Origin: Sphingomonadales bacterium UBA2683
GTDB lineage: Bacteria; Pseudomonadota; Alphaproteobacteria; Sphingomonadales; Sphingomonadaceae
Assembly: GCA_002354635.1 (NCBI GenBank)
Contig: DELZ01000005.1
Coordinates: 1 to 64,000 of the forward strand
DNA: 64,000 nucleotides
Direction of reading: 5' to 3'
In this document: piece after piece, positions 34,830-42,868 of the stretch
Position numbering within the stretch: position 1 is the stretch's first letter
Layout of the letters: every line of letters starts with the position of its first letter
The notes under the pieces: model-generated
The model's database searches: none
What the model was told of the DNA's origin: nothing
Seen by the model: only the letters and a program-made list of their open reading frames with translations
Position numbers and translations under genes: made by a program

Positions 34830-36326
34830 ATGACAGTTGAACTTATTGGAAACGTGCGGTCGACCCTGAAGTCCACCGACCATCCCTATATGCAGGGGGC
34901 ATGGCGCCCAACGTTCAAAGAATGGAACGCCATTTTTGCCAACGGTGATGCAGAAGTGATCGGCACCATCCCTGACGACATTGATGGGGTGTATATCCGG
35001 ACCGGCGAAGTGCCAGTGCATGAGCCAATTGGCCGGTACCATCCCTTTGATGGCGACGGCCAGATTCATTCGATCAGCTTTAAAGACGGGCGGGCAAGTT
35101 ATCGCAATCGCTTTGTGCGCACCAAAGGCTTTCAGGCTGAACAAGAGGCTGGCCAGGCCCTTTGGGCCGGACTGATGGAGCCTCCGCACAAATCGACCCG
35201 TCCGGGCTGGGGTGCTCAGGAGTGGCTTAAAGACAGCTCCTCAACCGATGTCGTCGTCCATGCGGGCAAGATCCTTTCGACTTTTTACCAATGCGGCGAG
35301 GGCTATCGGCTCGATCCATTCACACTTGAACAATTTGGTACTGAAGGTTGGGTGCCGCTCGATGGTGTTTCGGCACATACCAAGGTGGACGAAGCGACGG
35401 GCGAGCTGCTCTTTTTCAACTATTCAAAGCATGCGCCCTATATGCATTATGGCGTCGTTGGACCTGACAATCGGCTCAAGCATTATATTCCGATCCCGCT
35501 CGACGGGCCGCGGCTGCCGCACGACATGGCTTTTACCAAAAACTATGCCATCCTCAACGACATGCCGCTATACTGGAATCCAGAACTGCTCGAACGTAAC
35601 CTGCATGTCGTGGAGTTTCATCCAGATCAAAAGACCCGCTTCGGTATTATCCCGCGATTGGGCCAGCCAGAGGATATTCGCTGGTTCGAAGCCGAGCCAA
35701 CCTATACGCTGCATTGGCTAAACGCCTGGGAGGAAGGCGAGGAGATCATTCTCGATGGCTATTATCAGGAAGAGCCAATGCCTAATTCTCATCCCGATGC
35801 ACCTCAAGGGTTAGAGCGGATGATGGCTTATCTTTCGCAAGGTTTGATGAAGCCCAAGCTTCATCGCTGGCGCTTTAACCTGAAGACCGGAAAAACAACC
35901 GAAGAGCGCCTTGATGACCGCATCCTCGAATTCGGCATGATCAACCAGAAATATGCCGGGCGAAAATACCGCTATGCTTATTCGGCGGTGCCCGAGCCAT
36001 ATTGGTTCCTGTTCACCGGCTTGGTGAAGCATGACCTTGAGATGGGTACGAGCGAGGAAATCAGCTTTGGTCCTAGCCGTTTTGGCAGTGAAAGCCCCTT
36101 CGCGCCGCGCATAAATGCGCAGGATGAAGATGACGGCTATCTCGTCTCCTTCATTGCCGATGTCGAGAATGACCAATCGGAATGCGTTCTGATCGACGCC
36201 AAGAATTTTGCGGCAGGACCGGTTTGCCGGATCATCCTGCCAGAACGTTTCTGCTCGGGTACACATTCGGTCTGGGCTAATGGTGACGATATCGGCATGG
36301 GACCAAACACGGTACTTTCGGCCTGA
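34830..36326 (+). CDS. Carotenoid/stilbene cleavage oxygenase
   Basis: The 498-aa protein belongs to the RPE65/carotenoid cleavage/lignostilbene dioxygenase family, non-heme Fe(II) enzymes that split a C=C bond into two carbonyls. The four iron-ligand His are visible at residues 183 (VSAHTKVDE), 231 (LPHDMAFTK), 295 (LHWLNAWEE) and 479 (SGTHSVWAN), spaced as in a seven-blade propeller. PFDGDGQIHSISF and FYQCGEGYRLDP fit the family. The start MTVELIG has AAAGGAG before it; the longer frame overlaps the previous gene. The neighbouring aldehyde dehydrogenase and CoA ligase suggest that a cleavage aldehyde is metabolised further. The substrate is unknown. Confidence 0.93.
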   Translation: MTVELIGNVRSTLKSTDHPYMQGAWRPTFKEWNAIFANGDAEVIGTIPDDIDGVYIRTGEVPVHEPIGRYHPFDGDGQIHSISFKDGRASYRNRFVRTKGFQAEQEAGQALWAGLMEPPHKSTRPGWGAQEWLKDSSSTDVVVHAGKILSTFYQCGEGYRLDPFTLEQFGTEGWVPLDGVSAHTKVDEATGELLFFNYSKHAPYMHYGVVGPDNRLKHYIPIPLDGPRLPHDMAFTKNYAILNDMPLYWNPELLERNLHVVEFHPDQKTRFGIIPRLGQPEDIRWFEAEPTYTLHWLNAWEEGEEIILDGYYQEEPMPNSHPDAPQGLERMMAYLSQGLMKPKLHRWRFNLKTGKTTEERLDDRILEFGMINQKYAGRKYRYAYSAVPEPYWFLFTGLVKHDLEMGTSEEISFGPSRFGSESPFAPRINAQDEDDGYLVSFIADVENDQSECVLIDAKNFAAGPVCRIILPERFCSGTHSVWANGDDIGMGPNTVLSA

Positions 36327-36327
36327 C

Positions 36328-38022
36328 ATGATCATTGCGTCAGAAGAGAAGCGATGCACATTTCGCGAAGCAGGCTGGTGGGGTGACAAGACCCTTGCAG
36401 ACCTGTTTTTCACCAATGTGCAGGCGCATCCGGAGCGGATGGCGCTGGTCGATGCACCCAATCGCTCCGACTTCGCTTTTGGTGAGCCACAGCGGTTAAC
36501 CTATGGGGATATGCAGGCAGAAGTGGAGCGATACGCCGGTGCACTAGTTGCGGCAGGGATCGGCAAGGATGATGTGATCGTTATCCAATTGCCCAATATC
36601 AGCGAATTTGTTGCACTCTATTTCGCAGCGGCTACCATCGGTGCCGTCGTGAGTCCGATTGCTGTGCAATATCGTAGTCACGAGCTTTCGGCGATGCTCG
36701 GCATTGTCAAACCCAAAGCCTTCATTTGCGGTACGGTGATGAAGGGCGCAGACCATACCGGTACCGTACGCCCATTGCTGGGCGAAACGATCAAGCTGAT
36801 GACAATCGGTCCCGATGCGCCTGCCGACGCGATTGATCTGGATGCAGAGCCTGCAAGGCCCGATCAGCTAACGGCGCATCGCGCCACGACGCATATCGAT
36901 GCCGACGATATATTCACTATTTGCTGGACATCGGGCACGACAGGAACGCCAAAGGGCGTTCCGCGCAGTCACAATCATTGGGTTGGTATTGCGCCCGGTA
37001 CTTATATCACCTCTCGTCTGCGAGACGGTGATGTGATGCTCAATCCTTTTCCGCTGATCAACATGGCGTCAATTGGCGGCATTACGATGAGCTGGCTCCG
37101 CATTGCAGGCACAATGGTACTGCACCATCCTTTCGATCCGCAGGTCTATCTTAGACAGATTGCTACTGAGCGGCCCAGCTTTACCATCGCTCCACCAGCG
37201 GTACTCAACATGTTGCTGCAGAACGAGGAACTCCTGGCAAAGGTAGACCTGTCAAGTTTGCGCACCATCGGCTCAGGCTCCGCGCCCCTTGCACCCGCCA
37301 TGGTCCAAGAGTTTCAGGAACGGCTGAACCTGCCGATCATCAACATTTTTGGATCGAACGAAGGCATGACGCTGATCACCGGGCCGGACGATGTGCCCGA
37401 TCCTGTTGAGCGAGCCAGCTATTTCCCGAATGGACTCAACCTCACTCCCTATTTCGGCAACTCCCCCCGGCAGATTATGGATTCGCGATTGGTCCCGCCA
37501 GAGGGCGGTGATCCCATTACAGATGAGGGTGTTCCCGGTGAATTGCAGATTAGCGGCCCCGCAGTGTTCGAAGGCTATTGGAAAGCACCCGAACAAACGG
37601 CGGCTGCCTTTACAGAAGATGGCTGGTTCAAAACCGGTGACCTTTTCCAGATTGAGCAAGGCGGGCGGTTTTTGCGCTTTGTCGGGCGCTGCAAGGATCT
37701 GATCATTCGCGGCGGCGTGAATATATCGCCTGAAGAGATCGATCAATTGTTGGATGGTCATCCTGACCTTGCCGAGGCCTGCGTTTTCTCGCTGCCGGAT
37801 TCGGTGATGGGAGAACGTATAGGGCTGGCTGCCGTGCCGCGCCGGGATGTCGAGCTCACACTGGAAAGCGTCATCAGATATCTCAAACAACATGATCTGG
37901 CCGTATTCAAACTGCCCGAAAGATTTTTTCAATTCGAGAGCCTGCCGCGCAATGTGACCAACAAGATAGTGCGCAGCGAAGTACGCGAGCTTGCGCTTGC
38001 TATGATTAAAGAAGGAGACTGA
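36328..38022 (+). CDS. AMP-dependent acyl-CoA synthetase (ligase)
   Basis: The 564-aa ANL-superfamily enzyme activates a carboxylic acid as acyl-AMP and then acyl-CoA. Motifs: P-loop ICWTSGTTGTPKG, FGSNEGMTL in the A5 position, EDGWFKTGD for A7, and the catalytic Lys in LPRNVTNKIVRSE near the C-terminus. No signal or membrane helix is present. The start MIIASEEKR begins one base after the oxygenase stop. With the oxygenase and aldehyde dehydrogenase, it would feed the cleaved acid into CoA-dependent breakdown. Acid type (aromatic or branched aliphatic) cannot be read from sequence. Confidence 0.93.
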   Translation: MIIASEEKRCTFREAGWWGDKTLADLFFTNVQAHPERMALVDAPNRSDFAFGEPQRLTYGDMQAEVERYAGALVAAGIGKDDVIVIQLPNISEFVALYFAAATIGAVVSPIAVQYRSHELSAMLGIVKPKAFICGTVMKGADHTGTVRPLLGETIKLMTIGPDAPADAIDLDAEPARPDQLTAHRATTHIDADDIFTICWTSGTTGTPKGVPRSHNHWVGIAPGTYITSRLRDGDVMLNPFPLINMASIGGITMSWLRIAGTMVLHHPFDPQVYLRQIATERPSFTIAPPAVLNMLLQNEELLAKVDLSSLRTIGSGSAPLAPAMVQEFQERLNLPIINIFGSNEGMTLITGPDDVPDPVERASYFPNGLNLTPYFGNSPRQIMDSRLVPPEGGDPITDEGVPGELQISGPAVFEGYWKAPEQTAAAFTEDGWFKTGDLFQIEQGGRFLRFVGRCKDLIIRGGVNISPEEIDQLLDGHPDLAEACVFSLPDSVMGERIGLAAVPRRDVELTLESVIRYLKQHDLAVFKLPERFFQFESLPRNVTNKIVRSEVRELALAMIKEGD

Positions 38023-38023
38023 C

Positions 38024-39253
38024 ATGCCCACAGAGATTTTCATTCTGGGCGGGGCCCAGACCGACTTTGGCCGCAATATTGAACGCGAGGGCGGCGGAAT
38101 GTTTGAACTGTTCCGCGACGTGGCCGAAGCCGCATTCGTTGCGACCGGTATCGAGCCCAAGGAAGTTGAAACTGCACATGTTGGCAATTTCGTTGGTGAA
38201 CTATTCGCAGGCCAAGGTCAGCTTGGCGGCTTTTTCGGCCATGTCCACCCCGATATGGCGGGCATCCCGACCTCACGCCACGAAGCGGCTTGTGCATCGG
38301 GAAGCATTGCGATCCTTGCTGCAAGTGCGGAAATAGAGGCGAGACGTTATGGCCTGGCGATGGTTCTAGGCATTGAGTTGATGCGCAACGTCCCCGGGCA
38401 ACGCGCTGCAGAATATCTGGGATCAGCCGCATGGGCTGGCCACGAGGCGCAGGAAGCGCGCTATTTATGGCCCTATATGTTTTCTAACGTCGCGGCAGAA
38501 TATGAGGAACGCTTCGGACTCGACCGCGCCCATTTGCGCGGTATTTCGGAAATCGCATTCTCCAATGCAAAGCGCAACCCGAATTCCCAAACACGCAAAT
38601 GGGAAATCACGTCCGAGCATTTTGCTGACAATGACGAATTCAACCCTCCTATCGAAGGGAGTCTGCGCAAGGCTGATTGCGGACAGGTAACCGACGGCGC
38701 GGCCGCAATATTCCTCGCTTCGCGCGAGGTGGCGGAGCGCTATGCCAAACGACGCGGCATCGCGCTAGAGAGCATCCCGCGTCTGAAAGGTTGGGGTCAT
38801 TCGACTGCACCTTTAGCTTATTCAACCAAGGTCAACGCCAGTCGCGGCCAGCCCTATGTGTTCCCCACCGTGCGCAAGGCGATGATGGATGCGCTGGGTC
38901 GGGCAGAAATGGCCGATATATATGCCTGCGATGGCGTAGAGGTGCATGACTGTTTCTCGATTACCGAATATATGGCCATCGACCATTTCGGCATTACTTC
39001 GCCGGGTGAAAGCTGGCGCGCGGTCGAGGATGGAACGATTGCCCTTGGCGGCAAGTTGCCGGTCAATCCGTCGGGCGGGCTAATCGGACTTGGTCATCCG
39101 GTCGGCGCAACCGGCGTCCGCATGGCGCTTGACGCATGGCGTCAAGTGACAGGCAACGCCGGCGATTATCAGGTCGAAGGAGCCAAGAACTTTGCGACGT
39201 TCAATGTCGGAGGCAGCGCGACGACCTCGGTCAGTTTCGTGGTCGGCGTTTGA
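38024..39253 (+). CDS. SCP2-type thiolase
   Basis: The 409-aa thiolase-fold protein is of the SCP2 thiolase branch. The nucleophile is Cys90 in HEAACASGSIA. The branch-specific HDCF motif lies at 307-310 (GVEVHDCFSITEY) and supplies the second Cys. The catalytic His is His357 in GLGHPVGATG. SCP2-type thiolases cleave branched or sterol-type 3-ketoacyl-CoA, while related acyltransferase-like forms do retro-aldol reactions with a DUF35 partner; no DUF35 gene is adjacent. The ATG follows GAAGGAG, one base past the ligase stop. Confidence 0.9.
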   Translation: MPTEIFILGGAQTDFGRNIEREGGGMFELFRDVAEAAFVATGIEPKEVETAHVGNFVGELFAGQGQLGGFFGHVHPDMAGIPTSRHEAACASGSIAILAASAEIEARRYGLAMVLGIELMRNVPGQRAAEYLGSAAWAGHEAQEARYLWPYMFSNVAAEYEERFGLDRAHLRGISEIAFSNAKRNPNSQTRKWEITSEHFADNDEFNPPIEGSLRKADCGQVTDGAAAIFLASREVAERYAKRRGIALESIPRLKGWGHSTAPLAYSTKVNASRGQPYVFPTVRKAMMDALGRAEMADIYACDGVEVHDCFSITEYMAIDHFGITSPGESWRAVEDGTIALGGKLPVNPSGGLIGLGHPVGATGVRMALDAWRQVTGNAGDYQVEGAKNFATFNVGGSATTSVSFVVGV

Positions 39254-39260
39254 ACTCTTG

Positions 39261-40415
39261 GTGGATGTTTTTCTATATGATGCGGTCCGCACCCCACGTG
39301 GCAAGGCAAAGGCAGCGGGCGGACTCGCCTCGCTGACACCGCAAGAGCTAATCAAGCTGCAGGTTAATGCGCTTGGTGCCCGCGTGGATTTGGCGGCGCA
39401 GGCACCGGAAGCCTTGTTGCTCGGCTGCGTCGGTCAGGTCGGCGATCAGGGCGGCCATATTGCGCTTGTGTCCAAGTTGCATGCTGGACTGCCCGATGCG
39501 ACAGCAGCGCACAGCATTAACAACTACTGTGCCTCGGGCCTGTCAGCCATCGGACATGCCGCTGCGATGGTCGCAAGTGGGCAAGCAAAAACGGCTTTGG
39601 CGGGCGGCGTCGAATGCATGAGCCGGGTTCCTTTCATGGGTGATAAGGCAAGCTATTATAGCGACACAAGCTTTCCGGCGCGCACCCGCTATATTCCCGT
39701 TGTGCTGGCGGCTGACCGGTTGGCCGCAGCCGAAGGCTTGAGCCGCGCAGAGCTTGATGCGGTCGCCCTGACTTCGCAGCAAAAGGCTGCCGCTGCAGAA
39801 GGGAATGCGGCGCTTAACCGGTCACGCATACCTACCGGTGGCTTGCAATCGGAAGAGTGCATCCGCCCAAAAACCGACGCATCGTCGCTTGGCGCTATGC
39901 CAAGCAGTTTCGGCGCGTTGCAGGATCAATATGCTGATGCGATAGGCAGTGAAAGCTTTGAACCGCTCCATACTCTGGGCCATGCTCCGCCCGTCTGCGA
40001 CGGTGCAGCACTGGCATTGGTGGGCGGTGATCGCTTGAGCCAGCCGCGCGCGCGCATCCTAGCCTTTGCCGAATGCGGCGGTGATCCGGCTGCGGGGCTG
40101 ACAGCAGGCTTTGCGGCGATGGACAAAGCGCTGGCCCGAGCCAGACTCTCGCTTGCCGACATGGACAGGATAGAGTTCATGGAATCCTTTGCTGTCACGA
40201 TTGCTAAATTTCTGCGTGACCGCGATGTCGACCCGGACAAGGTCAATGTATCAGGTGGCCATATTGCCAAGGGACATCCCATGGGGGCAAGTGGCGCGAT
40301 CCTGACATCAACCTTACTAGACTGCCTTGATGAAGCGGACCGCAGCCTTGGCTTGGTTGTCGTCAGCGGTGCATCCGGCACGGGTGCAGCCATGGTGGTC
40401 GAACGATCAAATTAG
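39261..40415 (+). CDS. Thiolase-family acetyl-CoA acyltransferase with altered active site
   Basis: The 384-aa protein is in the main thiolase branch and begins DVFLYDAVRTPRGKAK. The nucleophile Cys90 is in INNYCASGLSA and His339 in AKGHPMGASG. The NEAF motif is Met-Glu-Ser-Phe (307-310), and the second catalytic Cys near the C-terminus is Ser369 (VVSGASGTG). Both changes are unusual for a working degradative thiolase. I start it at GTG 7 bases after the previous stop; TTG three bases earlier is possible. It lies in the middle of the catabolic run and presumably acts on an intermediate CoA ester. Confidence 0.85.
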   Translation: MDVFLYDAVRTPRGKAKAAGGLASLTPQELIKLQVNALGARVDLAAQAPEALLLGCVGQVGDQGGHIALVSKLHAGLPDATAAHSINNYCASGLSAIGHAAAMVASGQAKTALAGGVECMSRVPFMGDKASYYSDTSFPARTRYIPVVLAADRLAAAEGLSRAELDAVALTSQQKAAAAEGNAALNRSRIPTGGLQSEECIRPKTDASSLGAMPSSFGALQDQYADAIGSESFEPLHTLGHAPPVCDGAALALVGGDRLSQPRARILAFAECGGDPAAGLTAGFAAMDKALARARLSLADMDRIEFMESFAVTIAKFLRDRDVDPDKVNVSGGHIAKGHPMGASGAILTSTLLDCLDEADRSLGLVVVSGASGTGAAMVVERSN

Positions 40416-40426
40416 GTGAAGAGACA

Positions 40427-42145
40427 ATGACTGAGAGTTTGGAAGCACTGACTGCACGCCATGCGCCAACACATGAAGCCGCAATTCAAGCGGTCAACAG
40501 TCGTAAAAACTGGAGCCCATTTCGCGATTCCCCCAGCGCGAAATTTCACCCCTCTGGCGCGCCAGAAGTGGGCAAGGCGGCCTTCGAGGCGCTATTAGGC
40601 CGCCCTTTCGATCTCGAACAGCCGGAAATAACCGGGCGGAGTGGGAAAGAAGTTTCGCCTTTCACGCGTAAACCGCTGAATATTGAATATCCCGTAAGCG
40701 ATCCCGCCGCTCTGATCAGCGCGGCGCAAGAAGCGATGGAAGACTGGCGCAAGCTGGCATATGAAACGCGCGTTGCGCTCTGCCTGGAAATAGCACAGCG
40801 GCTTTATGCTCGCAATTTCGAGATGGCGCACAGCGTCATGCATGTTGCGGGGCAGAGCTACACGCAAGCCTTCAGCGGCAGCGGTCCCAATGCACTGGAT
40901 CGGGGTATCGAGGCGCTGGCCTATGCGGCCAAGGCGATGCGCGATGTGCTGCCGGCGGTAAGATGGGACCGGACTTTTGGCAAAGAAGATGTGTCGCTCG
41001 ATAAGCGATACACGATCGTCCCGCGTGGAATCGGTCTTGTCATCTGCTGCGCCTCCTTCCCGACATGGAATGCCTATCCGGCGATGTTCGCGAGTCTGGC
41101 TACCGGCAATCCGGTGATCGTGAAACCACACCCGATTGCGATATTGCCCATGGCGATTGTGGTGCAGGAATGCCGTAAAACATTATCCGAATATGGCTGT
41201 GATCCTAATCTTGTTACCATTGCAATTGATACTCTTGATGCCCCTGTTGCCCAACGATTCATCGATGACCCAGCCGTTCAAATTATCGACTTCACCGGCA
41301 GTTCGCGTTATGGTGGCCATCTGGAGCGCACCGTCACTGGCAAGCTGCTCTTCACCGAAACCGCGGGGATCAATTCGGTGGTGCTTGAAAGCTGCGTCGA
41401 TCTCGACGCAACTGCGTTGGCCATTGCCCGTGCGACCTGCCTCTTCTCGGCGCAAATGTGCACTAGCCCGCAAAATGTCTACGTCCCTGCTGGTGGCATT
41501 GACACCGCCGATGGCCACAAATCCTTCGAAGAAGTCGCGTCCGCCCTTGTCGCTGCAATCGACAATATTGCTGACAACCCGTCAGTTGCCGCCGGTATTA
41601 TGGGCGCTGTACAGGCCGGCCCCAGTTGTGACTTGGTCCGCCGGATCGAGGAACGCGCTGCGCAAAATCCCGGTGCAAAAATCCTCAGGCGGCCAGCCCC
41701 CTATCCGCATCCTGACTATCCCGACGCACGGACAATGACTCCGCTGGTTGTCGCGCTCACCGCTGGAAACGCCGCGTTGTATGCAGAAGAACATTTCGGC
41801 CCAGTGATGTTCGTGATCGCAGCGCCAGATGGCGATGCGGCGGTAGCCGAGGCAACCGCGCTTGCACGACAGCATGGAGCGATTTCATCATACCTCTATT
41901 CGACAGACGAAGCCTTTATAGACCGTTCACTCGATGCCTATGAAACAAGCGGGATGAACCTCTCCATCAATCTCCACGGCGCAATGTGGGCTAACTTCGC
42001 GGCGGCCTATAGCGACTATCATGTGACTGGCCTCAACCCAGCGGGTAATGCCTGTCTTGCTGATCTCGCCTTTGTCGCGGGCCGGTTCCGCATCGTCCAG
42101 CACCGTCGTCCCGCTGTAAAAGAGGACGAGTCCCATGCCCCATGA
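40427..42145 (+). CDS. PaaN-like aldehyde dehydrogenase
   Basis: The 572-aa protein matches the PaaN-type aldehyde dehydrogenases of phenylacetate degradation. It has an N-terminal extension of about 95 residues, CCASFPTWNAYPAMFASLATG and VKPHPIAILP in the cofactor region, the general-base Glu in LLFTETAGIN and the nucleophile Cys345 in SAQMCTSPQNVYV. It lacks the hydratase domain of PaaZ, and no paaABCDE genes are near. It follows the second thiolase by 11 bases. Here it probably oxidises the aldehyde made by the cleavage oxygenase or a later ring-opened semialdehyde. Confidence 0.88.
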   Translation: MTESLEALTARHAPTHEAAIQAVNSRKNWSPFRDSPSAKFHPSGAPEVGKAAFEALLGRPFDLEQPEITGRSGKEVSPFTRKPLNIEYPVSDPAALISAAQEAMEDWRKLAYETRVALCLEIAQRLYARNFEMAHSVMHVAGQSYTQAFSGSGPNALDRGIEALAYAAKAMRDVLPAVRWDRTFGKEDVSLDKRYTIVPRGIGLVICCASFPTWNAYPAMFASLATGNPVIVKPHPIAILPMAIVVQECRKTLSEYGCDPNLVTIAIDTLDAPVAQRFIDDPAVQIIDFTGSSRYGGHLERTVTGKLLFTETAGINSVVLESCVDLDATALAIARATCLFSAQMCTSPQNVYVPAGGIDTADGHKSFEEVASALVAAIDNIADNPSVAAGIMGAVQAGPSCDLVRRIEERAAQNPGAKILRRPAPYPHPDYPDARTMTPLVVALTAGNAALYAEEHFGPVMFVIAAPDGDAAVAEATALARQHGAISSYLYSTDEAFIDRSLDAYETSGMNLSINLHGAMWANFAAAYSDYHVTGLNPAGNACLADLAFVAGRFRIVQHRRPAVKEDESHAP

Positions 42146-42566
42146 TCCAGCGGATTTCGTCGGCGCGTGGAGCTTAGTCGACTGGCGGATCGAATATGCT
42201 GATGGCAATGAAACCAGACCGTTCGGCTATGGTGCGCGGGGATACATCATCTATTCCGCCGACGGCACGATGACTGCATGTATCGCAAAGGTTCGTCGCG
42301 ACAGTTTCGGTATCGCTAATGCCCGTAACGCCAGCGCAGATCAAAAGGCGGAAGCCTTTGACAGCTACTTCCATTACGCCGGCCCTTGGCGGATTGAGAA
42401 TGAGGAAGTGGTGCACGCGGTCACCATGTCGCTCAATCCCGACATGGCTGGCACCGAGCAACGCCGGCTCGCCGAGTTCGATGGCGAAGGCGACCTGACG
42501 CTTTCTGCCAGGGAGGCCTTAAACAACGGCGGCATCCGCCATCACGTCCTGCAATGGACACGATAG
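42135..42566 (+). CDS. Lipocalin-like domain protein
   Basis: The 143-aa protein has the lipocalin-like domain seen in small bacterial proteins: FVGAWSLVDWRIEYADG, YGARGYIIYSADGTM, YFHYAGPWRIENEEVVHAV and a final HVLQWTR strand. It would form a small beta-barrel able to bind a hydrophobic ligand. No signal peptide is present. It overlaps the end of the PaaN-like gene by 11 bases, so it belongs to the same transcript and may be a binding protein or an isomerase-like accessory for pathway intermediates. Confidence 0.85.
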   Translation: MPHDPADFVGAWSLVDWRIEYADGNETRPFGYGARGYIIYSADGTMTACIAKVRRDSFGIANARNASADQKAEAFDSYFHYAGPWRIENEEVVHAVTMSLNPDMAGTEQRRLAEFDGEGDLTLSAREALNNGGIRHHVLQWTR

Positions 42567-42868
42567 TGGTAATTCGGTTGGTTTGCCTATCGCTGGCCGA
42601 CCGTTGGTGATCTATCGGACGGCATGATACGCGTTTGTAACTGGAGCGCCGAAACGATATAGGTTGAGCAGCCTAGTTTCAAGGTATGGGCCACACAAAT
42701 GATGTTTTTCTGGCGATGCGGTCTGTTTACCGCATTTTTGACTTGGGGCGCGTTGCTGCTGAAATACCCAACTGTATTGAACGTCCGGTTTTAGATTCGG
42801 GTAAATCGTTAGCGGACGACCGAAATTAGGGCGGAAGCGGCCATTCCGGGCAAGTCGGCAACCCTTCC
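42567..42868. other. Intergenic region at the right end of the accessory locus
   Basis: I see no coding region, RNA gene or clear terminator in these 302 bases. The only structure is a 35-base element at 42783-42817 that begins GTCCGGTTTT, ends AGCGGAC, and resembles 29044-29077 at the other end of the locus in the same orientation. The lipocalin-like gene and the aminopeptidase gene converge on this gap. Confidence 0.5.
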
